NCBI GenBank assembly: GCA_947683425.1
Contig: CANTUQ010000058.1
Span: 16,803,501 to 16,867,500, forward strand
Direction: 5' to 3'
Source of the DNA: Excoecaria cochinchinensis
Lineage: Eukaryota; Streptophyta; Magnoliopsida; Malpighiales; Euphorbiaceae
Length of the DNA: 64,000 nt
In this document: positions 1 to 9,228 of the stretch, in pieces
Layout: the number at the start of each line of letters is the position of its first letter
How positions within the stretch are numbered: the stretch's first letter is position 1
Notes under the pieces: generated by a model
Seen by the model: only the letters and a program-made list of their open reading frames with translations
Database searches by the model: none
What the model was told of the DNA's origin: nothing
Position numbers and translations under genes: made by a program

Positions 1-1000
1 CCAAGCAAAAGATCTTTTGCATTAAACCAAAAGTTTTTAATGTCCAAAACATAATGAAAAAAGAAAAAGAAAAGAACAAAAAAAAACACTCATTTAGTGT
101 AGGAAAAATGACCCAAATGAATTGTATTTTATGTGGATAGATTTTTAGTAGATTTAAATAGATTAATTTTTTAATTGAGATGAATTTGGATCAATTTTTC
201 TTGATTGGATTTGGATGAGTTGTTGAATTTGAGTCAATTTTGACATGTTTACATAAAACTTATAAATAAAATTGTTAAGCCTGTAAGGTCGGAATTCAAT
301 TTCTCAAATTATTTTATATGAAATTGATTCGAGATCCAAAATGTTCGAATCTCGTAAAATATTAATTAATCATTAAACGCAAAACTAAAGTAACCAATGG
401 AGCATGAGATACGTAAATGAAAAAATTAATGGGTGGTGTTGAAATTTTGGGTTGGTTGTTCTTGGATGGAAGCCCACCAAGTAATAATTCTATAATAAAT
501 CAAGTTAAAAATAATATGGTGTAAATTATTTTACTCATCAAATCGCATTATGCTATTGAATTAATAGAAAAGTTGGCCAATTTTCTTACTGTATTTGCCT
601 TTATGGAACTTTGAAAATGATGTAAGAGATAATCATAGCAAATTGGGATACAAAATTCCTTTAAACAAATTATAAAGGGGACCATATTGAAGTGTGGACC
701 TAAAATTCAGTGTTGATAATTAATTAGTCTTTAATTGATAACTGTCCTGTGATGCAAATATCAACCAACCAATATAAAGATGGGAAAGAATTTTGATAAA
801 AGCAAAATGGAACATGCTGATGATGACTAATCCAGACTTAGACCCTCAAGTATAAGTAAGGAACCATTTTTAAAACCGCAACATTTTGTTTTCTCGGTTT
901 TACATGTATCTAGTTCATAAACAATATTCATGAATTAAACCAATAGCAAACTGACATGTAAAAAAAATAAAACAATTACAAAAAAGACTATATTTGTATG
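1..1000. other. AT-rich intergenic flank
   Basis: No coding region, RNA gene or clear repeat structure is visible. The sequence is AT-rich with stops in all frames. It ends in the 5-bp target duplication ATAAT (1001-1005) of the adjacent retrotransposon. Confidence 0.6.
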
Positions 1001-1005
1001 ATAAT

Positions 1006-1472
1006 TGATAAATCCAAAAATGTCTTTATCTGTAGAAGAGAGGGCGATCCGATCGGATGAGCAAACCCTGCAATAAGAAGAGCCCGGTCGGACCAGGCGT
1101 GAGCACTCCGAAGTTTAAGTTAGTAGCTTAGAGAGAGAATGTGCTTTAGAGAGATAATGCTTTGAAATCAATACCTGGAGCCATCGTTGGCTGGGCTATT
1201 TATATGAGACAACTGAGGGGCACTCGAGTGCCGGGGGTGTAACTACTGGCTGTCAGAGTAGGTATTCGGTGACATGACAAGGAGCAGGTGGTAGGCATAG
1301 GCGCTGCCTTGTGTCAGGCGGATGATGGGACTGGCGGTCACATCATCCGATCGGGCATGTGCGCTGCCTAGGAGGTCGTGTCTGATACCTTTGGCTGATG
1401 GGCTTTGGGCCTTGCCGATTGAGTGGGCCGGCTGGATGGGTCTTAGAGCAAATGATATTTGCTGGGTTATCA
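1006..1472 (-). repeat. E1 3' LTR
   Basis: This 467-bp repeat starts TGATAAATCC and ends GGGTTATCA, so it has TG...CA ends and a 6-bp terminal inverted repeat. It matches 10728-11194 over its full length with 14 substitutions and no indels. Since the coding strand is minus, this is the downstream LTR. Confidence 0.97.
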
Positions 1473-1486
1473 CTTGTCCCCCCTCA
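1473..1486 (-). other. E1 polypurine tract
   Basis: Directly against the 3' LTR, the minus strand reads TGAGGGGGGACAAG. It is the expected primer for plus-strand DNA synthesis and is conserved beside the LTRs of E2 (52207-52220) and E3 (56563-56576). Confidence 0.9.
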
Positions 1487-1758
1487 ATAGGTCCGATCGT
1501 GCATAGATTTGCCATTGTAAGTCCGTTCGGATGGGATCAGATCTGGAAATTCCCGATCCGAATACGCGTACTGGCACGTTTTTTGAATTTAGGAGGCGCT
1601 TTTTCTGAAGAGGCGCGCCTGCCTGGACAACTGTTTTCATTTAATGTAGCGCACGCACCGAGGGTGACGCTTCGCTCTTCGCAGAGACATAATGTCTTTC
1701 GACACGTGGCGCTCGTTGTGTGATGCATTGTTTGGCGTGTTCCAGAAGCTTTTGGTTT

Positions 1759-1766
1759 ATAAATAG
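1759..1766 (+). promoter_or_regulatory. TATA box of the E1 antisense gene
   Basis: TATAAATA lies on the plus strand 245 bp upstream of the antisense-gene ATG at 2004 and outside the LTR. The same box is at the equivalent place in E2 (51929-51936, minus) and as TATAAAAA in E3 (56880-56887, plus). A splice donor GTAAGTAAT follows at 1898 in the presumed 5'UTR and is also present in E2 and E3. The acceptor is probably the AG near 1968. Confidence 0.7.
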
Positions 1767-2003
1767 GGAACTTTGCAAAGTATTTTCTTCTTTATTTTCG
1801 AAATCCCTAGCGAAGCTCTGTCAAAATTCCTTCTTGAATCTCAGATTTCTGCAAACATCTTCTTGTTTCTTCAAATTCCTTGAATTCTTTCTATCAAGTA
1901 AGTAATTTTTCCTCTTTCCTTTTTGCTTTCTTTCTGCTTGCTTGCATCCACTCCATTTAAAAACAAGAAACTTGCATCTGTCAACCCTTCTTGTCTGTTG
2001 AGA

Positions 2004-4457
2004 ATGGCCTCTGGTAGTGGTGATAGGCTCGATAGCAGCTTTTTGGATGACTATCAAAACAGCCCAGCCATTGAGTCTCACTCTCGATTGACCGCTGGGG
2101 AGGTGGCTGAGATCCCCTCCAAATATGGCCTTCCGGAAGAGGTGTCGGTAGTAGCCTGCCCAGAATCGATGGCGGTGACCGAAGGGCCTTTTGGCCGAAA
2201 TAACGAGTGGTTTATTTGCTATCTCTGGAGCCTGGATGCTGGTTTGAGGCTCCCACTCGGCGCCTTTGAAATGGCGGTCTTGAGAGGGTATGGGATCGCC
2301 CCCAACCAGCTGCATCCGAACGGGTGGAGGTCAGTGGCGTGCTTCAAAATCTTGTGCCAAATAGAGGCGGTCGCTCCGACCCTTGAGCTCTTCACGCACT
2401 TCTTCTACATATCGGCTCGAAGCGATGGGACAGAGTACTTTTTCACCAGCCGACCGAAGAAGAAATTGATGTTTATCCCGACCTCGATGAAAGGGTACAA
2501 GGAGAGATACTTCTTGGTCGGGATGAAGGGTGGATTTGGCGTGCGCCTTACCCGATCGAATAGGGCCGAGATTTTAAAGGACCTTGCAGCGGGTCAGCCC
2601 ATGTACGAGGGCGATATAAAGAAGCTAATGGACGCTGTAAGTAGGCATGGAGAGCCCTATCAGTCCAGTTTTCTTTTGACTACGCTGTTCGGGTCTTCCA
2701 GTTCTGAAGCCGCTGAGGATGCAGAACGTGAGCATTAGGATCGGGAAGAAAACATTGTCATTATGCACTATCATGCATTGCATTTTATTTATTTTTATTG
2801 ACAGAGATTTCCGTTTGAAAACTTATCTCGTTTATTGCCTGGTTGCAGCTGAGATGGCTGGTGGCAATGGAGCGTCGAAACAACTTGGCGATCGGATTAG
2901 GCAAAAACGTGAGGCGGAGAAGAAAGCCCAGGAGCAAAGAAAGAGGAGAAAGTTGATTCTTTCTGCCGATCTTCAAGCTTCTAAGGGGGCGGCTGGGGCT
3001 TCAACAACGGCTCCCGCCATTGCAGCCGTTCCGATCTCCTCAGCGCCTCCTACTTCCGTTACTGCGCCTAATTCCACTGCTGCTGGGAATAAAACTGTGC
3101 CTCGGACTGAGACTTCTCCTCAGCTGGTACGCAGTCGGCCCCCACATCTTCGGGATGAGCCGGACGAGGATAATGTGCCGATCGCTGTCACATTCCGAGA
3201 GGTGGAAGAGGCCGCTCAGAAGAGAGCTGCAGAGGCCGCTGTAGAGTCGGATAGCCGGGTGGCTGCTAGGGGTAAGGCCGTCCAGCAAGGGGAACCGCCC
3301 AGGAGATCGGGGGATCGCCGACCGACACTCTTCAAAGACTTCCTGAGGGAGAACTTCGGCAGCGATTGGTCCCTAGGCCAGGTGGCTGGGCCTATTTGTT
3401 GCGGTCTCCTTCGGGAAGACGATCATAGGGAGATCGGCGAGACCGGCCAGATCCAGAAAGATTTTCATGCTATTGGCATTCAGCTTCTTGATGTATGAAG
3501 TCTTCTTTTTTTTTGTGTGGGATTACTGATGTTCCCTGCTTATTTTCCTTTCTTTTTCTGGGGCAGGTGGCCAGAAGGGCCCAGCGTCTTCAGCTCGCTG
3601 CGTCTACTTGGAAAGGAAGGGCGGAGGACGGCTCCAAGGCCAAGGCTGACGCTGATACTGATCGGAGGGAGGCCTCCGCTCTTCGTGCCGATCTGACAAG
3701 AGAGAAGCAGCGATCTGCAGCTTCTCACTCAGAGACAGTGACTTTGCGGAATGAAGTCCATCAGAAAACCCAGGACCTGAAGGCACGGCAAGGGGAGGTT
3801 GATAAACTGAAGGGGGAAGTTGCTCGCCTTTCTGCTGAGAATGCTCAAACTAGGCGGTTCGAAGCAGACGCAACCCGACTGTATGCCGAGTGCAAAGAGT
3901 TGGCGGTGGAGAATGCCAGATTAAAAGTAGTGGGCGAGCAGCTTCGAAAGGGAGAGGAGTCTCTGAGGGCATCTCTGGAGGAGAAAGAGGCTTCTTTTAC
4001 TACGATCCTTAAAGAGGAGCTTGCAAACCAGAAGGAGCGTCTTCTTGATGAGCTAGTAGAAGCTCAGGTAGAGTTGTTGTCTCGGCTAATTCATGAAGCT
4101 GGGAGGCGCTTTCCTGGTGCCGATCTGTCTTGGATGGATGATCCGGCTTCACTGCCTGCACCTCCTACAAGCGATGACGAAGAGGACGCTCCTGAAGGAG
4201 AGGCAACTCGGAGAGCTTTAGAAGGAGATGTTTCGATTCCTGAGGCCGATCGGGAGACTCCAGCAGAAATCGATCCTACAATACCTCCAGCACCTGAGGT
4301 TGAGATAGTGGTGCAACCTTTAGCGGGCCCTGTCTCTGAAGGAGGAGATGGGTCCGTGCCACCATCTGCCGATCCCTCTCAGGTCACCGCCGATCCGCAA
4401 GCAGAGCATACTGCCGATCCTCCTGGCCAAGTAAATATTGTAGATATAGAGGGTTAG
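2004..4457 (+). CDS. E1 antisense gene: Transposase_28-like N-terminus plus coiled coil, three exons
   Basis: The best model joins 2004-2727, 2849-3492 and 3567-4457: intron 1 GTGAGC...TTGCAG and intron 2 GTATGA...GGGCAG. The joined frame is open for 752 residues. Exon 1 matches the plant 'putative gypsy type transposon' domain (Pfam Transposase_28, PF04195); the LRLPLGAFEMAVLRGYGI and APNQLHPNGWRSV region is diagnostic. Exon 2 begins with a basic RQKREAEKK-type segment followed by an Ala/Ser-rich linker. Exon 3 is a long Glu/Lys/Arg/Ala coiled coil (about 3567-4090) ending in an acidic tail. The ATG was chosen because it starts the region conserved in E2 and E3. Poly(A) signal AATAAA is at 4551-4556. 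Function is unknown; it runs tail-to-tail with pol. A role in element silencing, packaging or targeting would be inference. Confidence 0.82.
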
Positions 4458-5104
4458 CGTAGGAGCTTAGATTAGCTTTCTTTTTATTCATTCTTTCATT
4501 TTCCATCTCTATAACAATTCTTTGCAAATTGTATAGTTCAAAGCATTCTTAATAAAGTTGCTTATTTCCGCGAGTTATTGTATACATAAATTTGTATTAA
4601 GATTTGCAATATGATCGAGCTAAGTATAACTCGTGAAATAGCATAATATTTGCAAGTACTTCCTGAATTCAGATGATGTCTAAGCTCAGTGACCGATCGG
4701 ATCAATCTGGCTTTTCAGATCGCATAAGATTTGCGTAATTATGCTAAGTGATGCTCATAAAGCTGCATAAGAATTGCATAGCTGAGCTAAGTGATACTCA
4801 TAGGATCGCATAAAAATTGCATAACCGAGCTAAGTGATACTCGTGGGATTGCATAAAAATTGCATAACCGAGCTAAATGATACTCGTAGAATTGCATAAG
4901 AATTGCATAACCGAGCAAAAGAGGTTAGATCCTCTATAATACGGATAACATTTGGGGAGGTAAGATCCTCCTTCGCGACGGATTTGCTTATTTAGCTTGG
5001 GATGGGCATCAAGCCTAGCGTAGAACACTATATTATGTGATAATTGAACAGTCATGAGAGGAAGAACCTTTTTATTAATCAGGCAATTGCCAGGTTCTGA
5101 TACA
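4458..5104. other. E1 spacer between convergent pol and antisense gene
   Basis: No coding sequence. It contains AATAAA for the antisense gene on the plus strand (4551-4556), a 43-bp tandem repeat (4741-4912), and AATAAA for gag-pol on the minus strand (5071-5076). The two transcription units therefore end on opposite sides of the repeat block. Confidence 0.7.
4741..4920. repeat. 43-bp tandem repeat in the E1 spacer
   Basis: Units begin at 4741, 4784, 4827 and 4870, with a partial fifth at 4913, at an exact 43-bp period. Each carries a core like GAGCTAAGTGATACTCGT followed by two GCATAA motifs. Related, more variable copies occur in inverted orientation in E2 (48640-48990). E3 has a different repeat at this place. 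Confidence 0.9.
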
Positions 5105-6339
5105 TTATGAGACATGGTACTTCTTGAGTACCTCAACGTTCCAGCTTCTGGGAACATCCTGCCCTTGAACAGTTCGGAGCCTGTAAGTGCTCGGGCTTAA
5201 GACTTTAGAGACCTCGTAGGGCCCTTCCCAATTTGGCATTAACTTTCCCACTCCGGCATTCCCGTGCCTAATTCTGCCTTTCTGAGCACCAGATCCCCTA
5301 CATTGAAGGTTCTAGACCTCACTTTAGAATTATGGTATCTGGCCACTCTTTGTTTATAAGCAGCGATCTTGGTGTAGGCATCCTCCCTCTTTCCTTCTGT
5401 GAGATCTAAGTCTTGGCATCTCTCTTGAGTGTTCATCCGTTCGGAGTAGAGAGCCGATCGGTAAGAAGGGAGGCCGACCTCTACGGGAATCATTGCTTCG
5501 GAGCCGTAGACGAGGGAGAATGGCGTTTGATGAGTGCCTGTTCTGGGAGACGTTCTATACGTCCACAGGACACTCTGCAGTTCTTCAGTCCAGTTGCCTT
5601 TGGCTTGACCCAGTCGCTTCTTCAATCCCTCCAAGATGGTCCGATTGGAGACCTCAGTCATTCCGTTGCTTTGGGGATGAGCGACAGATGTGAACTTTAA
5701 TTTGATGTTCAAGCCTTGGCAAAAGTTTCTGAAGATGGAGCTGTCGAACTGCTTGCCATTATCTGCAATAAAAACATTAGGTAAGCCATACCTGCAGATG
5801 ATGTTCTTCAATGTAAAGCTCTTGACCCTCTCGGCTGTGATGGTGGCTACCGGTTCAGCCTCAATCCATTTGGAGAAGTGGTCTACTGCTACTATGAGGA
5901 ACTTCATCTGCTTTTTGCCTTGGGGAAAAGGTCCTAAGATGTCCATTCCCCACTGATCAAACGGCCATGCAACTCCGATCGGCTGCTGGTTTGCTCCATG
6001 CTGCCTTATAATTCTGCCATGTATTTGGCATTGCGGGCATATTCTTACTTTCTCCTGGGCATCTTTGAGCATGCTAGGCCAGTAATACCCCGTCTGAAGG
6101 GCTTTTCTTGCCATGCCTCTGCTTGCCTCGTGCGCCCCACATATGCCTTCATGGAGCTCTCTGAGGATATAGTCTCCCTCCTCCTCCGTCACGCACTTGA
6201 GCCAAGGGTGGCTGAAAGCTTTTTTGTACAAATCACCGTTAATGATGGAATAATTGAGAGATTTTCGAGATACCTTTCGAGCTTCATCTTTGTCCTTGGG
6301 CAGACGTCCTGTCTGGAGGAACTGCTTGATTGGGCTCAT
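5105..6339 (-). pseudogene. E1 pol, integrase portion
   Basis: The first 366 codons (6339-5239) carry the HHCC zinc finger (H63, H70, C101, C104) and a complete catalytic triad D133, D193, E229 with the classical 35-residue D-E spacing. DNGKQFDS surrounds the second Asp. It catalyses strand transfer of element DNA. A 1-bp loss near 5265 shifts the frame just before the GPY/F-type C-terminal module; in the shifted frame the text runs on to PNWEGPYEV and a stop at 5105-5107. The upstream junction is TGA at 6340-6342, where E3 has TGG (Trp), so this was one continuous polyprotein with 6340-9228. No chromodomain is seen, as expected for Tat. Confidence 0.9.
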
Positions 6340-9228
6340 TCAGGTTTCATTCTCTTGGTCGATCTCCATCATCTCCGGCTCATCTAGGGAGGAGGAATTC
6401 TGGTTGACAACAACAATGTTTTCCTCTATAACGCTTTGTGCGGAAGCAGACATCTTTGCTAGCCGATCGGCCTCTGCAGTTTGGTCTCTGAGGACTTTCT
6501 GCAGCACCCATTCCGACCCAGCCTCTTCTAGTTTTGCACAAGCAGCTTTGACTTTGGTCAGGTACTGGATCATTGTGGCCTCACATGCCTCGAAGGTCCC
6601 CAGAGCTTGACTGGTTACCAGCTGGGAGTCGCTCCTGATGGCTACTGACTCCGGTCGGATGGCATGGAGCAGTCTCAGCCCTTGAAGGAGCGCCTCGTAC
6701 TCTGCCACATTATTAGAAGCTTTAAAATTAAGCTTTATGGCGTACCTTATTGTCATGCCCAGATGACCTTTTATTACTATGCCGACGCCTCCTCGAGTGT
6801 CGTTTGCTGCACCGTCCACCATCATTTCCCAGTTTTGTGACTTGGGCTGACTTTGTGGTTCCTCACCCGCAAATTCAGCTATGAAATCTGCTAAAGCCTG
6901 GGCCTTTATCGCTTTTCTGGGCTCATACCTGACATCCCAGGATTGTAGCTTAATCGCCCATCCCACCATTTTGCCCTCAAGATCGGGCGTCTGGAGTATC
7001 TTCCTCAGAGGATGACCCGATCGGACGACAATTGTGTGCGCTTCGAAGTAAGGTCTCAGCTTCCTTGCACACATTATCAGGGCAATAATAAGCTGCTCAA
7101 CCGGCCCTTTTCTTAGGTCTGCACCTCTGAGTATTTCACTTACATAGTACACGGGTAGCTGTTGTGTATCTTCCTCTCGTACTAAGGCACCTGCAACAGC
7201 TTCCTTAGAGGTGGCCAAATATAGGTACAGATTTTCACCTGGTACTGGTCGGCTAAGCAGCGGTGGGTTGGTGAGGAATGCCTTCAACTCTTCGAAGGCT
7301 CGCTGGCAGTTTTCCCCCCAGATAAAAGTTTCACTTTTCCTTAACTTCTTAAAGAAAGGGGTACAACACTTGGCTGAGGAGGAAATGAATCGCCCTAATG
7401 CTGTTATCCTTCCGTTCAGCTTCTGGACGTCTTTTATGTTCCTGGGGGGTTGCATCTCAAGGATGGCCTTTATTTTTTCTGGATTTGCCTCAATCCCTCG
7501 TTGAGAGACTAGGAATCCTAAGAATTTTCCTGATGGTACCCCGAAGACGCACTTCTCGGGGTTGAGCTTCATCTGGAATTTATTCAATGTGTCAAAAACT
7601 TTTGCCAGATCGGCTGGATGTTCCTCAGCGCTTCGGCTTTTGACGATCATGTCATCAACATATACTTCGACATTCTGCCCGATCTGGTCTTTGAAAATCT
7701 TGTTCATCAGACGCTGATATGTGGCCCCAGCGTTTTTTAGTCCGAATGGCATCATCCTGTAGCAGAATGTCCCGTCGTCTGTGATAAAGCTGGTTTTCTC
7801 CTGATCCAGGAGCCACATCAGGATTTGGTGGTAGCCGGCATATGCGTCTAGAAGAGAGTAAATGGCATGGCACGCTGTGGCGTCTACCAACTGATCTATG
7901 CTTGGCAAAGGATAGCTGTCTTTAGGACATGCCTTATTGAGGTCGGTAAAATCGACACACATCCGCAGCTTGCCAGACTTCTTCTTGACCAACACCACGT
8001 TAGCCAGCCATTCAGGGTAGTCTACCTCTCGGATGGTTCCGGTCTTGAGTAGCCTATCCACCTCTTCAGAAATGAACTTCCTCCGATCGGGTGCGTGCCT
8101 TCTTAGCTTTTGGCAGATCGGAGGGAAGTTTGGGTCCACATTTAACTTGTGGGTGATTATCTTGGGGTCCACGCCAGGAATATCTTCCGGCTTCCAGGCA
8201 AAGGTCGCTTGATTGATGGTCAGGACGTGCATGATGGCTTCTTCAGTTTCTTTATCCATGTTTGTCCCCACCTGAACATTTTTTCCTTTATCTAGCGACC
8301 TGGCCTTTGTGGCCTCTGCTGGGTCCATCCTGGGCCTTTCCGCCTGCTCTTGCTGCTCAAGGCCGGGCTCTACGACCATCGCTTCTCGCTGTTGTTTTAT
8401 CATGGTGATGTAAGCCTCCCTGGATGCTTTCTGGTCACCTCTCAAGATGGCGACGCCTCCTGTGGTCGAAATCTTCATCACCATGTAGCGAATGGAGGTC
8501 ACAGCTCCTGTCTGAAAAAGCAATGGCCTGCCAAAAATGGCATTGTAGGCAAATGTCATGTCAATAACCATGAAAATTACCTTACAAGTGTGAGCTATTG
8601 CCTCTTGGCCGAGCTCGACAAAGAGCTCTACAGATCCCACCACGGGGATAGTGGCGTTGCCCAGGCCGATCAGAGGAGTGGCGTTCGGCTTCAGCTCTCC
8701 AATCGGGAGTCCCATGACTCGGTAGGCCTGGAGAGTTAGGACATTGACAGCACTGCCGTTGTCCACCAAAATTCTCTTTACATTGAAATTATTTATCCGA
8801 GCTCTAACAACGAGAGCGTCCTCATGAGGGAACAGGACGTCTCGTGCATCTTCGCTGGAAATGGTGACTGAGGCAGGCTGCTCCACCTGGCGGGAGAGGT
8901 AGACGCCTTTCCCTTTCCCCTTTTTGGGGAGATCTTCTCCATAGGATGACCCTCCAGTGATCACGTTTATCACCCCGGCATAGGGTCTGCCTGGGTCGGC
9001 GTTTCTGGGATTCCTGCGCTCATCATCGTCTGAGTCAGGATCATCCCTTCGAGGCTTTGGCTGTCTGCAGGTTTCGTCCTCTCTGGCCGGGCCTGTGAAT
9101 CTCCTGAGGGCCCCGCGGCATATCAGCCTTTCAATCTCCTTTTTAAGTGAGGTGCAATCGTTGGTTAAGTGACCGACGTCTTTGTGGAACTCACAGTATT
9201 TGCTTGGGTCCCTCACAACCCAGCTTTT
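6340..9228 (-). CDS. E1 pol: zinc knuckle, protease, RT, RNase H, archaeal RNase H
   Basis: Open for 958 residues from 9216. Visible in order are: a variant knuckle C8-x2-H-x4-H-x4-C21 belonging to the end of gag; the protease motif DNGS around D152; reverse transcriptase about 385-580 with the YVDD box at 519-522; a degenerate gypsy RNase H about 660-760 (LYLYLATSKEA, no catalytic Asp at the first site); and an archaeal-type RNase H about 795-925 with candidate catalytic D801, E839, D863 and D917. Retention of the second RNase H with decay of the first is known for Tat elements. The 9216 codon is GTG, so this is not a real start; the frame continues from gag through TAA at 9229-9231. Confidence 0.92.
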   Translation of the reverse strand, partial: KSWVVRDPSKYCEFHKDVGHLTNDCTSLKKEIERLICRGALRRFTGPAREDETCRQPKPRRDDPDSDDDERRNPRNADPGRPYAGVINVITGGSSYGEDLPKKGKGKGVYLSRQVEQPASVTISSEDARDVLFPHEDALVVRARINNFNVKRILVDNGSAVNVLTLQAYRVMGLPIGELKPNATPLIGLGNATIPVVGSVELFVELGQEAIAHTCKVIFMVIDMTFAYNAIFGRPLLFQTGAVTSIRYMVMKISTTGGVAILRGDQKASREAYITMIKQQREAMVVEPGLEQQEQAERPRMDPAEATKARSLDKGKNVQVGTNMDKETEEAIMHVLTINQATFAWKPEDIPGVDPKIITHKLNVDPNFPPICQKLRRHAPDRRKFISEEVDRLLKTGTIREVDYPEWLANVVLVKKKSGKLRMCVDFTDLNKACPKDSYPLPSIDQLVDATACHAIYSLLDAYAGYHQILMWLLDQEKTSFITDDGTFCYRMMPFGLKNAGATYQRLMNKIFKDQIGQNVEVYVDDMIVKSRSAEEHPADLAKVFDTLNKFQMKLNPEKCVFGVPSGKFLGFLVSQRGIEANPEKIKAILEMQPPRNIKDVQKLNGRITALGRFISSSAKCCTPFFKKLRKSETFIWGENCQRAFEELKAFLTNPPLLSRPVPGENLYLYLATSKEAVAGALVREEDTQQLPVYYVSEILRGADLRKGPVEQLIIALIMCARKLRPYFEAHTIVVRSGHPLRKILQTPDLEGKMVGWAIKLQSWDVRYEPRKAIKAQALADFIAEFAGEEPQSQPKSQNWEMMVDGAANDTRGGVGIVIKGHLGMTIRYAIKLNFKASNNVAEYEALLQGLRLLHAIRPESVAIRSDSQLVTSQALGTFEACEATMIQYLTKVKAACAKLEEAGSEWVLQKVLRDQTAEADRLAKMSASAQSVIEENIVVVNQNSSSLDEPEMMEIDQENET

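Noticed and set aside
2719..2848. Upstream part of the second open frame of the E1 antisense gene as coding
   Set aside because: It corresponds to intron 1; the GTGAGC...TTGCAG pair restores a single frame and is matched in E2 and E3.
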